Shown here: in pieces, positions 16,984 to 24,365 of the stretch
Layout: the number at the start of each line of letters is the position of its first letter
Numbering within the stretch: position 1 is the first letter of the stretch
Assembly (NCBI GenBank): GCA_030639495.1
Contig: DAOWCP010000013.1
Location: forward strand, 1 to 33,432
DNA length: 33,432 nucleotides
Direction: 5' to 3'
Source: JAGLTN01 sp023135255
GTDB lineage: Bacteria > Planctomycetota > Phycisphaerae > Sedimentisphaerales > Anaerobacaceae
Program-made: the position numbers and the translations under genes
Notes under the pieces: generated by a model
What the model saw: only the letters and a program-made list of their open reading frames with translations
Databases searched by the model: none
Told to the model about the DNA's origin: nothing

Positions 16984-18126
16984 ATGAGCCAAATATATGA
17001 TGCACACGAGAAAGTATATCCAACAGAGAACCTTGGCAATCTAAGCATAATCGACATGCTCCGGTACTTTGAAGAAAAAGGAGCGATGCGAGTATCAGAT
17101 CTGCATATAAAAGTCGGCACCGCCCCTGCTTATCGCATCGATGGTGAGCTTGTAAAACTAAAAGGGTTAATGGTAACTACAGAAACAGCTAAGCAGCTAA
17201 TCTACCCCCTGCTAAGTAAAGCAAATCTTGAAAGGCTCAATAAGAACTACAGCGTTGACTGCTCATACAGAAGCGGCAACTTGCAGTTCAGAATCAATGT
17301 TTTCAAAGAAAACGACGGTATTTGCGCTGCTATAAGAGCACTCTCAATGGAAATACCGCTTTTAGAAACTATCGGCTTCCCAAATAATGTGTGGGAAACT
17401 ATTATAGAATTGAAGCAAGGTCTGGTTCTACTGACAGGTATCACCGGTGCGGGTAAATCAACAACTATCTCTTCAATGGTAAGTGCTATAAGTAAAAAAA
17501 GAGCTTGCAGAATAATAACTATCGAGGATCCGGTGGAATATCTTTTCCCACAACGAAATGCGATGATCTCACAAAGAGAGGTCGGAAAAGATGTTCATTC
17601 ATTTGTCGACGGGTTAAGAGCACTGCTCAGAGAGGACCCTGATGTCATTTTTGTCGGCGAAATGAGGGACCCGGAAACAATCTCAATGACACTGATGGCA
17701 GCGGAAACTGGGCATTTGGTGTTTTCAACTCTGCACACAAGGGACACCGTCGGTTCTATCTCGAGAATCCTGGATTATTACCCGTCCCAAAGACAGGCTG
17801 AAGTACGCAATCAGCTTTCGCTGGGGTTGGCTTATGTAATAAGCCAGAAACTTATCCCCAAAAAAGACCATCAAGGCAGGCTTGTAGCGATGGAAATATT
17901 GAACAACAATTACGCATGCGCCAACCTTATCAGAACCGGAAAAATCGAACAGATATATTCGCAGCTGCAAACAAAAACCAAAGATAAGCCCGATGAAAAT
18001 ATGATAACTTTTGAAAACCACCTTGCAAGGCTTGTTCAAAGCGGGCAGGTAGAATTGCTCGAAGCCCAAAAATGGGCGAACAAAATCATGGTCTTTCAGG
18101 ATGCAATGAAAAGTAAGTTATACTAA
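16984..18126 (+). CDS. pilT: Type IV pilus retraction ATPase PilT
   Basis: This hexameric ATPase depolymerises type IV pili. The 380-aa protein has an N-terminal PAS-like domain (SDLHIKVGTAPAYRIDGEL), Walker A GITGAGKST (152-160), Asp box RIITIEDPVEY (176-186), Walker B region REDPDVIFVGEMRD (216-229) and His box GHLVFSTLHT (243-252). The late ANLIRTGKIEQIYS segment matches the family's retraction motif. There is no zinc-binding four-cysteine loop, which separates it from the GspE/PilB motor encoded at 31790-33432. No pilin or PilB gene adjoins it. Oddity: the last codons and the TAA stop lie inside the left end of repeat copy E, so the C-terminus SKLY may have been set by the element's insertion. 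Confidence 0.92.
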   Translation: MSQIYDAHEKVYPTENLGNLSIIDMLRYFEEKGAMRVSDLHIKVGTAPAYRIDGELVKLKGLMVTTETAKQLIYPLLSKANLERLNKNYSVDCSYRSGNLQFRINVFKENDGICAAIRALSMEIPLLETIGFPNNVWETIIELKQGLVLLTGITGAGKSTTISSMVSAISKKRACRIITIEDPVEYLFPQRNAMISQREVGKDVHSFVDGLRALLREDPDVIFVGEMRDPETISMTLMAAETGHLVFSTLHTRDTVGSISRILDYYPSQRQAEVRNQLSLGLAYVISQKLIPKKDHQGRLVAMEILNNNYACANLIRTGKIEQIYSQLQTKTKDKPDENMITFENHLARLVQSGQVELLEAQKWANKIMVFQDAMKSKLY

Positions 18127-18221
18127 TCCCAATTAAATTTTTCGCTTTATCCGCGGGTAAATAACTCAAAGATAAGAAGTTATGGATTTATTCGCGGAAA
18201 TTTATTACCATGAATGGTATT
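18118..18221 (+). repeat. Dispersed intergenic repeat, copy E
   Basis: About 104 bp, TTATACTAATCCC to GAATGGTATT. It belongs to the same subfamily as copy F: both have AATTAAATTT in the left arm and the right-end hairpin ACCAT-GA-ATGGT instead of ACCCT-GA-AGGGT. The first nine bases overlap the end of pilT (TTA TAC TAA). It lies between the convergent pilT and maf genes. Confidence 0.85.
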
Positions 18222-18257
18222 AAATCCGAATTACAAGGTATAATTCTTTTCGCTGCT

Positions 18258-18848
18258 TTAGTGACATATAAGATCAGACAAAAGGGCATTAACCATTTCC
18301 ATAGGCAATCCCATTACATTGGTTAAGCTGCCGTCAAGCTTTTCGACAAACTTATCTCCGGTTTCCTGAATTGCATAAGCACCGGCTTTGCCCTGCCATG
18401 AATTGCCCGCGATATGCTCAGCTATCTGCTCGGCTGTCATCTGCCTGGGGTAAACTACGGTCGTATCATAATCGATTATTTTCACATTATCACAAAGCCT
18501 GATCAGGGCTACTGCTGTTATAACTTTATGAGGCTTCGAAAAAAGTTTCCTGGTAATTTCTTCGGCATGTTCAGCGTCAGCAGCTTTGCCGATTATCTCA
18601 CCTTCAAAATCAACAACAGTATCGGCGCCGAGGACAAGCTTATCGGGGTTTTTCTTCGCAACATCCAAAGCCTTGGCAAAAGCAAGATTAGCTGCTAATT
18701 CGGCTGGGCTTATATCGGTATCTTCAAAGGAAGATTCGTCAACATCTGAAACGATAATTTCAAAATTATAACCAGCTTCACGGAGAAGGTTTTTCCTCCT
18801 TGGTGAAGCTGACGCCAATATGAAACTGCTCTGCTGGTGTTTGCTCAT
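18258..18848 (-). CDS. maf: Maf-family nucleotide pyrophosphatase
   Basis: Maf proteins hydrolyse non-canonical or modified nucleoside triphosphates and were first linked to septum inhibition. The 196-aa product starts with the substrate-binding signature ILASASPRRKNLL, has DVDESSF and the metal-site segment LVLGADTVVDF, and carries the QGKAGAYAIQ and NVMGLPME motifs of the YhdE/Maf group. I chose the ATG at 18848, which has AAGG seven nt upstream, over a TTG two codons earlier at 18854. It is the last gene of a five-gene minus-strand run, nine bp after the lipoprotein gene. Confidence 0.92.
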   Translation of the reverse strand: MSKHQQSSFILASASPRRKNLLREAGYNFEIIVSDVDESSFEDTDISPAELAANLAFAKALDVAKKNPDKLVLGADTVVDFEGEIIGKAADAEHAEEITRKLFSKPHKVITAVALIRLCDNVKIIDYDTTVVYPRQMTAEQIAEHIAGNSWQGKAGAYAIQETGDKFVEKLDGSLTNVMGLPMEMVNALLSDLICH

Positions 18849-18857
18849 GATCAAGCC

Positions 18858-19901
18858 TTATCTCAAACGGACGTGATAGACTATCTTTCTGCAAAAGTAA
18901 GTATATTCCTGTTGTAAATTTTCAAAATCGTCACCGATATAATGCTCAAAAAGATACCTTCCTATCAAACGGTTCCAACCAACAGTGATATTAATATTCC
19001 TGTCAGAAGCTACTTGTTTCGCCTTGCCTGTCAAAGGCCAATTGCCCCTGAGTCCATCGAAAAGCATACTCTTATAATTGGCCAATCTTTTGCCGAAACC
19101 CTCTTCACGAAGAAACCTCACCAGTGCATAAGCCTGGCTATAGAAAGCAATTACAGCGGAATCACTATTCGCCAAAATCACCTCTCCCGGATTAATAGAG
19201 ATAAGTATTTCAAGCGGTATTGCCTTTTTTTCCGCAAGGGTTTTCCTGAGCCCGGCGAGCCTTTGAATATTTCTTTCTGGCTCAAAATAAAATGTCCCTG
19301 CCTTTTCTTTAAACGACTCGAACTGCATTGCTATGCCCTCATCCAACCAGCTTGGAAGACGGTATTTGAAATGTCTGCTGTTGAACTGATGCCAGCCTTC
19401 ATGAGCCAAAACCATAAAAGTCTTGTCTCTTCCTATATTATATGTCACGCAGCTTCCGTTGAGGTAATATGCACCGGATTTTATCTTGGTATACATCTCA
19501 GCTTGTGCAGGTGTAAATGTTTTTGTAAAGTCTTCCCATTGCTTGCGAGTTGCAAAAAGATACACAGTAAATTTTGTTTTTGTATCTATAAGTTCAGGCA
19601 GCTGACTTTGATAACCCTGGTAACATGCCTCCATAAAACCAGGCACCTGAGTCAGGATCAAAGGGTCCAAAAGAGTGGTAAAAATATTATAATGCTTCGT
19701 TGATATTTTCAGACCTGGGCTATACTGGTTTTCCCACTGCTGCACAGATTTCATTGCCGGTATGTTTTTATCATTCAGATACTTTTCAATTTGAGATGAC
19801 TTACTTATTGTCCCATTGCCGCCAACCGGGCTCGGCTGCTTAGGTTCACATCCACAAACAATAATCATAAATAACGCTAATAATAAAACATTTTTTTTCA
19901 T
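18858..19901 (-). CDS. Putative zinc-metallopeptidase lipoprotein (HExxH; DUF1570-like)
   Basis: The 347-aa product begins MKKNVLLLALFMIIVCGC, a lipoprotein signal with Cys18 as the probable lipidated residue. The centre has HEGWH (167-171), an HExxH zinc site, followed 17 residues later by LDEG (Glu188 as a likely third ligand). This is the layout of gluzincin-type peptidases and of DUF1570-like proteins common in Planctomycetota. A bound zinc and peptidase activity are inferred, and the substrate is unknown. I chose the ATG at 19901 because it has AGGA about 7 nt upstream and gives a clean signal peptide; a start at 19946 would overlap the upstream gene and add 15 residues. It would be a client of the LolCDE system encoded in the window. 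Confidence 0.7.
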   Translation of the reverse strand: MKKNVLLLALFMIIVCGCEPKQPSPVGGNGTISKSSQIEKYLNDKNIPAMKSVQQWENQYSPGLKISTKHYNIFTTLLDPLILTQVPGFMEACYQGYQSQLPELIDTKTKFTVYLFATRKQWEDFTKTFTPAQAEMYTKIKSGAYYLNGSCVTYNIGRDKTFMVLAHEGWHQFNSRHFKYRLPSWLDEGIAMQFESFKEKAGTFYFEPERNIQRLAGLRKTLAEKKAIPLEILISINPGEVILANSDSAVIAFYSQAYALVRFLREEGFGKRLANYKSMLFDGLRGNWPLTGKAKQVASDRNINITVGWNRLIGRYLFEHYIGDDFENLQQEYTYFCRKIVYHVRLR

Positions 19902-19929
19902 TATAATTCCTAATCGGCTAATCATAATT

Positions 19930-20940
19930 TCAACGATACCGGTCAATTGATTTTACCAAAGCCTCTACATTTTCAAAAGGAGCATCATTTTCTATTTCTA
20001 CATAAAATATCGCACCACCGCCAAGTTTTTTATGAATATCAGCATACTTTTTAACCGCGTGCTCAATTTCCGCTGGAGTGCCTTTGGGAATAAGGTTTTG
20101 CCTGTCGAGATGCAAATAAAGAACTACACCGGCATCCGCTGCTTTTTTCGCAAAAGCTTTATCATCATAAAGCCCCATCTGATGCCAGTAACAATCGACC
20201 CCCAGGTCAACAAAATCGCCGAACAAAGGCTCCGCGGCACCACAGCAATGATATAAAACTTTTTTGTCTGCGTCTTTTATCGGTTTGATCAAATCAGCAA
20301 TGCTGGGTTTGAAAAGGTCTCGAAATATCTCAGGTGAAAAAAACAGCGAATTCTGAGTTGCCCAATCATCACCAAACGAAAATATATCACAGTTTGCTTC
20401 TAAAGATTTTTTTATCAGCTTCCTGTTCCACTCTACTATTTTATCAATGAGTTTTATTATATTTTTATCTTTAGTATAAATATCCATCAAGACCGCTTCA
20501 AAAGGCCTTAAGCTATGCAATATTTCAAATATAGATATCCATGTCGGCGCCCATATCATGTAATCTTTCTTGAGTTCAGCGATCTGATCTTCATCAATTT
20601 CGGGCAAAGCCGGAAATTTATAACTGTCCAAAGCTGAGAAATCTTCAAGCGGAAACTCACACGGATGTCCCGCAATACCAAAAACCCTGTATTCCCACTT
20701 AACCTGCCATTGATCGGTCTTAAATTCATGGTAACTACCATCTCCGTCAAATGCATCAGCGGGCGGCTTTGGGATTTTATCAAAAACTATATGATTATCA
20801 GGTGGATATTCGTTGAAAAGATCAAGAAGTTTCTGTCCATGAACGTAAAGCCCTGCCGGACTGGGATGATAATAAACCGCCAGTTTGTCTGGGTTATCAA
20901 ACTCAAATGTTTTAACTAAACGCTCTCTGCTGCTAATCAT
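19930..20940 (-). CDS. Uroporphyrinogen decarboxylase-fold protein, methyltransferase-like
   Basis: The 336-aa protein belongs to the URO-D superfamily (SSRERLVKTFEFDNPDKLAVYY opening, TIM-barrel strands, C-terminal GGGAIFYVEIEND). It lacks the RxxGR-type N-terminal signature of true HemE, so haem synthesis is unlikely. A His-x-Cys pair at 231-233 (LYHCCGAAEPLFGDF) followed by Cys250 fits the zinc site of cobamide-dependent methyltransferases such as MtaA/MtbA. Substrate and partner are unknown; no corrinoid protein gene adjoins it. It sits 38 bp after the AMMECR1 gene and 28 bp before the lipoprotein gene. Superfamily is secure; function is open. Confidence 0.75.
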   Translation of the reverse strand: MISSRERLVKTFEFDNPDKLAVYYHPSPAGLYVHGQKLLDLFNEYPPDNHIVFDKIPKPPADAFDGDGSYHEFKTDQWQVKWEYRVFGIAGHPCEFPLEDFSALDSYKFPALPEIDEDQIAELKKDYMIWAPTWISIFEILHSLRPFEAVLMDIYTKDKNIIKLIDKIVEWNRKLIKKSLEANCDIFSFGDDWATQNSLFFSPEIFRDLFKPSIADLIKPIKDADKKVLYHCCGAAEPLFGDFVDLGVDCYWHQMGLYDDKAFAKKAADAGVVLYLHLDRQNLIPKGTPAEIEHAVKKYADIHKKLGGGAIFYVEIENDAPFENVEALVKSIDRYR

Positions 20941-20978
20941 TTTTCAAATGCCCTTCTCAGAATGGAAAATCAGAATTG

Positions 20979-21548
20979 TCAGGAAATTTCCTTAAAATCT
21001 GCTCCGAATATCTCCGCACTGAAAAGATAGACCTCAGTATCTTTGTCTTTCCATGCATCGCTACTAAGACCAGCCTTGTGGGCGCAGCAATATGAAAGAA
21101 ATTCTTCCTTGCTCCAGCCTGTCTCGGTTGCAACCTGTGGCAGGAAACAACCGCTGGCAAGTCCTTTCTTTATATAAATACCATCAGTGCCAAGACGAAG
21201 GCTTAACGGATCATCTGTCTTTTCCAAAGGCGAAAGGACAGATATTTCGATATCAAGCTGTTCAAGCTCATTTTCGGTTATTGGGTTAGAAAAAAATCGG
21301 TTGTCCTGGCTGCAGGAAGCTTTTGCCATATCCGCAATAAGTTCTATCAATGGCTTATCCGAAGTAAAATGGCCGATACAGCCTCTCAGATCACCATGGT
21401 TTTTCAACGTAACAAAACAGCCGCAATGAGAGTTTAAGTCTGCATCATCAGTATCAATCACTTTCCCAACTCGACCTGAAATAACAGCTTCGACCGTATC
21501 CTGTGCTGCTTTCAACAGTATATTTCTCTGATTTTCATTCAACATCAT
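20979..21548 (-). CDS. amrA: AMMECR1-domain protein (AmmeMemoRadiSam system protein A)
   Basis: The 189-aa product is a single AMMECR1 domain. Key features are the hallmark LRGCIGHF (near residue 54), CGCFVTLKNHGDLRG just before it, the IEISVLSPLEKT strand, and GCFLPQVATETGWSKEEFLSYCCAHKAGL near the C-terminus. Proteins of this family often occur with a Memo-like protein and a radical SAM enzyme, but neither partner is visible here. The biochemical role is not established. Three start codons (GTG 21551, ATG 21548, ATG 21545) overlap, so the start is uncertain by one or two codons. The gene lies 20 bp downstream of the VTT-domain gene. Confidence 0.85.
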   Translation of the reverse strand: MMLNENQRNILLKAAQDTVEAVISGRVGKVIDTDDADLNSHCGCFVTLKNHGDLRGCIGHFTSDKPLIELIADMAKASCSQDNRFFSNPITENELEQLDIEISVLSPLEKTDDPLSLRLGTDGIYIKKGLASGCFLPQVATETGWSKEEFLSYCCAHKAGLSSDAWKDKDTEVYLFSAEIFGADFKEIS

Positions 21549-21571
21549 CACACCAAAAATTAAAAAAGGTT

Positions 21572-22237
21572 TTACCCGCCGAATGCGTGGCCTAATTTTT
21601 TTATTATGAAAACGACAATCACAAGTAATAGAATTACAACTACAGTGGCGATATTGAAATATTTTTCTATAAGCTTGCGGGCTTTTTCGCCAAGCAGGTA
21701 AAACAATAACCCTTCACTGCCAAACCGCATAGTCCTGAAAACAATACTTATCGCAACAAATTTAACCAGCGAAACATCGGCCATCCCACCAAGCCAGCTA
21801 AACAGCATGTAAGGCACCGGTGTCAAAGCAGAGATTGCTATCGCCCAGAAATCCCATTTCTTATAAAGATCAAGTGCCCATTGTGCTTTCTCAGCAAAAT
21901 GCAAAGGGCCGACACTTATCTGTTCCAAAAATGCTATTACATTTTCCCCGCCTATCGCAAGACCAAGGCTAAAAGCAATTGTACCTCCTAAAACAGAAAA
22001 CACCGAACACAACAAACCATAACGAAGTGCCCGTTTAGGTTTGCCGAGAGACAAGCCTAACACAAGAACATCAGCAGGAATAGGGACACATATAGGCTCA
22101 GTTATCGCAAGAATAATTAATGCAAGCACGCCATACTTAGTATCCGCCCAGTGAACCACCCAGTTATACAAACGTTTGTGCAAATGCCACCATGGTAATT
22201 TATCTGCTGTGGCCTGTTTTGCTATGTTATCTGTCAT
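21572..22237 (-). CDS. DedA/YqaA-like VTT-domain membrane protein
   Basis: The 221-aa inner-membrane protein has hydrophobic segments at about 36-62, 73-97, 130-150, 158-180 and 195-213. The first contains EPICVPIPAD (47-56), matching the acidic/proline re-entrant loop of the VTT (DedA/SNARE-associated) family. A second loop has TPVPYMLFSWLGG (139-151) and the conserved arginine region FRTMRFGSEGLL (167-178). Family members scramble or flip lipids such as undecaprenyl phosphate or phosphatidylethanolamine; YqaA-type roles are less clear. AGGAG five nt before the ATG fixes the start. It heads a five-gene run down to maf and sits 50 bp from the right end of repeat copy F. Confidence 0.8.
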   Translation of the reverse strand: MTDNIAKQATADKLPWWHLHKRLYNWVVHWADTKYGVLALIILAITEPICVPIPADVLVLGLSLGKPKRALRYGLLCSVFSVLGGTIAFSLGLAIGGENVIAFLEQISVGPLHFAEKAQWALDLYKKWDFWAIAISALTPVPYMLFSWLGGMADVSLVKFVAISIVFRTMRFGSEGLLFYLLGEKARKLIEKYFNIATVVVILLLVIVVFIIKKLGHAFGG

Positions 22238-22286
22238 AGATACTCCTGATATTATTTATTCCTGTATCACGTCTAATTCTGCTATA

Positions 22287-22410
22287 ATACCATTCATGGT
22301 AATAAATTTCCGCGAATAAATCCATAACTTCTTATCTTTAAGTTATTTACCCGCGGATAAAGCGAAACACGCAGAGCTGCGATAGCGAAATTTAATTGGG
22401 ATTGGTATAA
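22287..22410 (-). repeat. Dispersed intergenic repeat, copy F (inverted orientation, with insertion)
   Basis: About 124 bp, the only copy on the minus strand. Read on that strand it runs TTATACCAATCCC to GAATGGTATTA, very close to copy E. An extra segment of about 23 bp lies in the left arm, holding the palindrome CGCAG-CT-CTGCG and flanked by repeated TTTCGC. The right-end hairpin is ACCAT-GA-ATGGT. It fills most of the divergent gap between the VTT gene and ispE. Confidence 0.85.
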
Positions 22411-22411
22411 T
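22403..22411 (+). promoter_or_regulatory. Extended -10 promoter word at end of repeat copy F
   Basis: TGG-TATAAT matches an extended -10 (TGnTATAAT). It lies at the outer edge of repeat copy F, pointing towards ispE, about 62 bp before the ATG at 22473. The match is made partly by the repeat's own end (TATAA) plus one flanking T. No -35 is obvious; extended -10 promoters can lack one. Confidence 0.4.
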
Positions 22412-22472
22412 AACAGTTATTGTGCTATCGGCCATAGTAAATACTTTGCTTAAGATTAGAAATTTAGAAACT

Positions 22473-23375
22473 ATGATTTACAAAGAACAATTCTCAGAGA
22501 TAGCCAATGGGCTTATAGTCCGTGCACCGGCAAAAATCAACTTGAGCCTGGTAATAACAGGTAAAAGAGACGACGGCTTTCACGGAATTGAAACCCTGAT
22601 GACTAAAGTAAACTTCTACGATGAAATTTTTATCGAACCCTCAGAAAAAGATGGCATCGAACTTATCTGCACCGGTCCGCAATGGGCACCTCAAAATAAA
22701 GACAATCTTGTCTACAAAGCCGCTGAAATGCTGCTCGGGCAATGCGGCATTAAACCAAGGATCAAACTAACTCTAAAGAAAAACATACCCGCAGGAACAG
22801 GACTTGGCTCTGCCAGCAGCGATGGGGCAGCTACACTAATAGGGATAAAAAAACTCCTCGATCTGAAAATTACCTCGGAAAAAATCCATGAGATAGCATC
22901 AAGCCTTGGTAGTGACATACCATTCTTTTTGGGTGGCCCTTTGGCATTTTGCACGGGAAAAGGTGAAAAAATAAAAAAAATCAATGAAAAAATTAATTTT
23001 TCCGCCATCTTAGTACTATCAAACATAAACTCCTCTACCGCAAGGGTTTACGGCAATTATAGGCATAATGAAAAGCTTTACAAACAACTTTCCGAAAAAA
23101 TAAATGTTCTTATGGACAAAAACAGAATTGATTTAATAATCAAAATGTGCACAAATATGTTAGAGAAAAGTTGTTTTGATTTACATGAAGAACTCGCTAA
23201 GTTGAAATTAAGAATCGAATCAATGGGGCTTAAGCCCTTGTGCTTGAGCGGCAGTGGTTCGGTTATGTATTTTTTTGTTGGTGATGAACCAGGAAAAATA
23301 GCTGAAAAGTATCAACTGGATATTAAGAAAAAAACCGGTTGCGAAAGTATTATCGTAAGCAGCAACAGGTGGTAA
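22473..23375 (+). CDS. ispE: 4-diphosphocytidyl-2-C-methyl-D-erythritol kinase
   Basis: IspE phosphorylates CDP-methylerythritol in the MEP pathway to isoprenoids. The product has the GHMP-kinase layout: VRAPAKINLSLVITGKR near the N-terminus (catalytic Lys about 21), the ATP-binding PAGTGLGSASSDGAATL (106-122, Asp about 117), GSDIPFFLGGPLAFCTGKGE, and the glycine motif LSGSGSVMYFF near the end. I prefer the ATG at 22473 (300 aa), which places APAKIN at the usual distance; an in-frame GTG at 22422 would add 17 residues. It differs slightly from the common PxGxGLGGGSSDAA consensus (SASSDG). It is 21 bp upstream of spoVG, an old conserved neighbour pair. Confidence 0.93.
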   Translation: MIYKEQFSEIANGLIVRAPAKINLSLVITGKRDDGFHGIETLMTKVNFYDEIFIEPSEKDGIELICTGPQWAPQNKDNLVYKAAEMLLGQCGIKPRIKLTLKKNIPAGTGLGSASSDGAATLIGIKKLLDLKITSEKIHEIASSLGSDIPFFLGGPLAFCTGKGEKIKKINEKINFSAILVLSNINSSTARVYGNYRHNEKLYKQLSEKINVLMDKNRIDLIIKMCTNMLEKSCFDLHEELAKLKLRIESMGLKPLCLSGSGSVMYFFVGDEPGKIAEKYQLDIKKKTGCESIIVSSNRW

Positions 23376-23396
23376 ACTTTTAAGTGAGGCAAAAAC

Positions 23397-23834
23397 ATGG
23401 AAATCACTGAAGTCAGAGTAAAATTAGTAAGTAACAAAGATGACAGGTTGAAAGCTTTTTGCTCAATCACGATAGACAACGAATTTGTGGTTCGTGACAT
23501 CAAGATCATCGAAGGTACGGGAGGGTACTTTGTTGCAATGCCCTCAAGAAAGATGAGTGACCACTGCGAAAAATGCGGCGGGAAAAATCACCTCAGGGCA
23601 AAATTTTGCAACAATTGCGGCTCAAAACTGGCTGAAAACAGGGTCAGAAAGGATCCGAAGGGCAGAATGAAGCTTCATGCCGATATCGCCCACCCAATAA
23701 ATGCACAGTGCCGACAAAGCATTCAAAAGAAAGTTACTGAGGCATTTGAACAGGAATTTGAAAAATCAAAAGAACCCGGTTATGAGCCTATCGATCTCGA
23801 TGAAGCGGACGATGAGGTACCGGAAATTGTTTAA
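23397..23834 (+). CDS. spoVG: SpoVG family protein with an inserted zinc ribbon
   Basis: SpoVG proteins are small nucleic-acid-binding regulators. The 145-aa product has the family core: MEITEVRVKLV, RLKAFCSITIDNEFVVRDIKIIEG, GYFVAMPSRK, then DIAHPINAQCRQSIQKKVTEAFEQEF. Between MPSRK and DIAHPIN, where ordinary SpoVG has a loop of about ten residues, there are about 43 residues with four cysteines, C57-x2-C60 and C71-x2-C74, spaced like a zinc ribbon and followed by a basic stretch (NRVRKDPKGRMK). The acidic tail (DLDEADDEVPEIV) is also extra. GAGG seven nt before the ATG supports the start. The insertion could add DNA, RNA or protein binding. Comparable planctomycete proteins probably exist; I could not check. 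Confidence 0.9.
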   Translation: MEITEVRVKLVSNKDDRLKAFCSITIDNEFVVRDIKIIEGTGGYFVAMPSRKMSDHCEKCGGKNHLRAKFCNNCGSKLAENRVRKDPKGRMKLHADIAHPINAQCRQSIQKKVTEAFEQEFEKSKEPGYEPIDLDEADDEVPEIV

Positions 23835-23957
23835 TTAAGTTTAAAACAAAAAAAACGACCATCATTTTAAACGTTAATTGTGAACCACTAAAAAATGGTT
23901 GTTGATATGTTTTTAAATAAACTTGTCTTCAGGAAATGGGAGGTTGTTTTTCCACTT

Positions 23958-24239
23958 TCAGGTGGTTAATTCCTCAAGAACTCTATCAAGAGCAATATCA
24001 AGCCTGTTATTAAGGTCATAGCTGCCTTTTGTTATCTCTTGACGCAGACCAAGAATTCTTTTCTGGTTGACTTCCGGAAGCGATGCGATTTTCTTCAATA
24101 CCTGACCTATAGGCGTACTATTGATATTATCAAGTATCTGCTCCATAACCAAATCGTTATCAGCAGCTAAACTTTCATCATTAAACCCGTTTTCTGCGTT
24201 TAACTCTTCAAATTGTTCTCTGGAATCAAAATCAGTCAT
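23958..24239 (-). CDS. FlgM-like anti-sigma-28 factor (probable)
   Basis: The 93-aa product has an acidic, low-order N-terminus and a C-terminal half, LPEVNQKRILGLRQEITKGS followed by Y and DLNNRLDIALDRVLEEL. This resembles the sigma-28-binding helices of FlgM (pattern V..KI..LR..I..G.Y......IA..LL). FlgM holds the flagellar sigma factor inactive until the hook is built. No flagellar gene is nearby, so the call rests on the sequence pattern alone. The upstream region contains a sigma-28-like promoter word pair. AGGG about 8 nt before the ATG supports the start. It converges with spoVG across about 120 bp that contain a weak inverted repeat (AACGACCAT / ATGGTTGTT) but no clear terminator. Confidence 0.5.
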   Translation of the reverse strand: MTDFDSREQFEELNAENGFNDESLAADNDLVMEQILDNINSTPIGQVLKKIASLPEVNQKRILGLRQEITKGSYDLNNRLDIALDRVLEELTT

Positions 24240-24365
24240 CTAAATTACCCTGTACAGTTAGCGATCAGACAAAACCATCCATATATCCGTCCGAGAGCCA
24301 TAACCACTACATATTGTATGCTTTCGTAATCCGTTAGAAAGCCCAAATTCAACTTTACAGTATTG

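Noticed and set aside
18942..19703. 253-codon plus-strand frame opposite the lipoprotein gene
   Set aside because: It is antisense to a gene with a clear lipoprotein signal and HExxH site; its translation has no domain pattern and is Cys/His/Ser-rich as typical of antisense frames.
6445..22410. Reading the dispersed repeats as a CRISPR array
   Set aside because: The copies are kilobases apart, about 105 bp long, lack regular spacers, and no cas gene is present.
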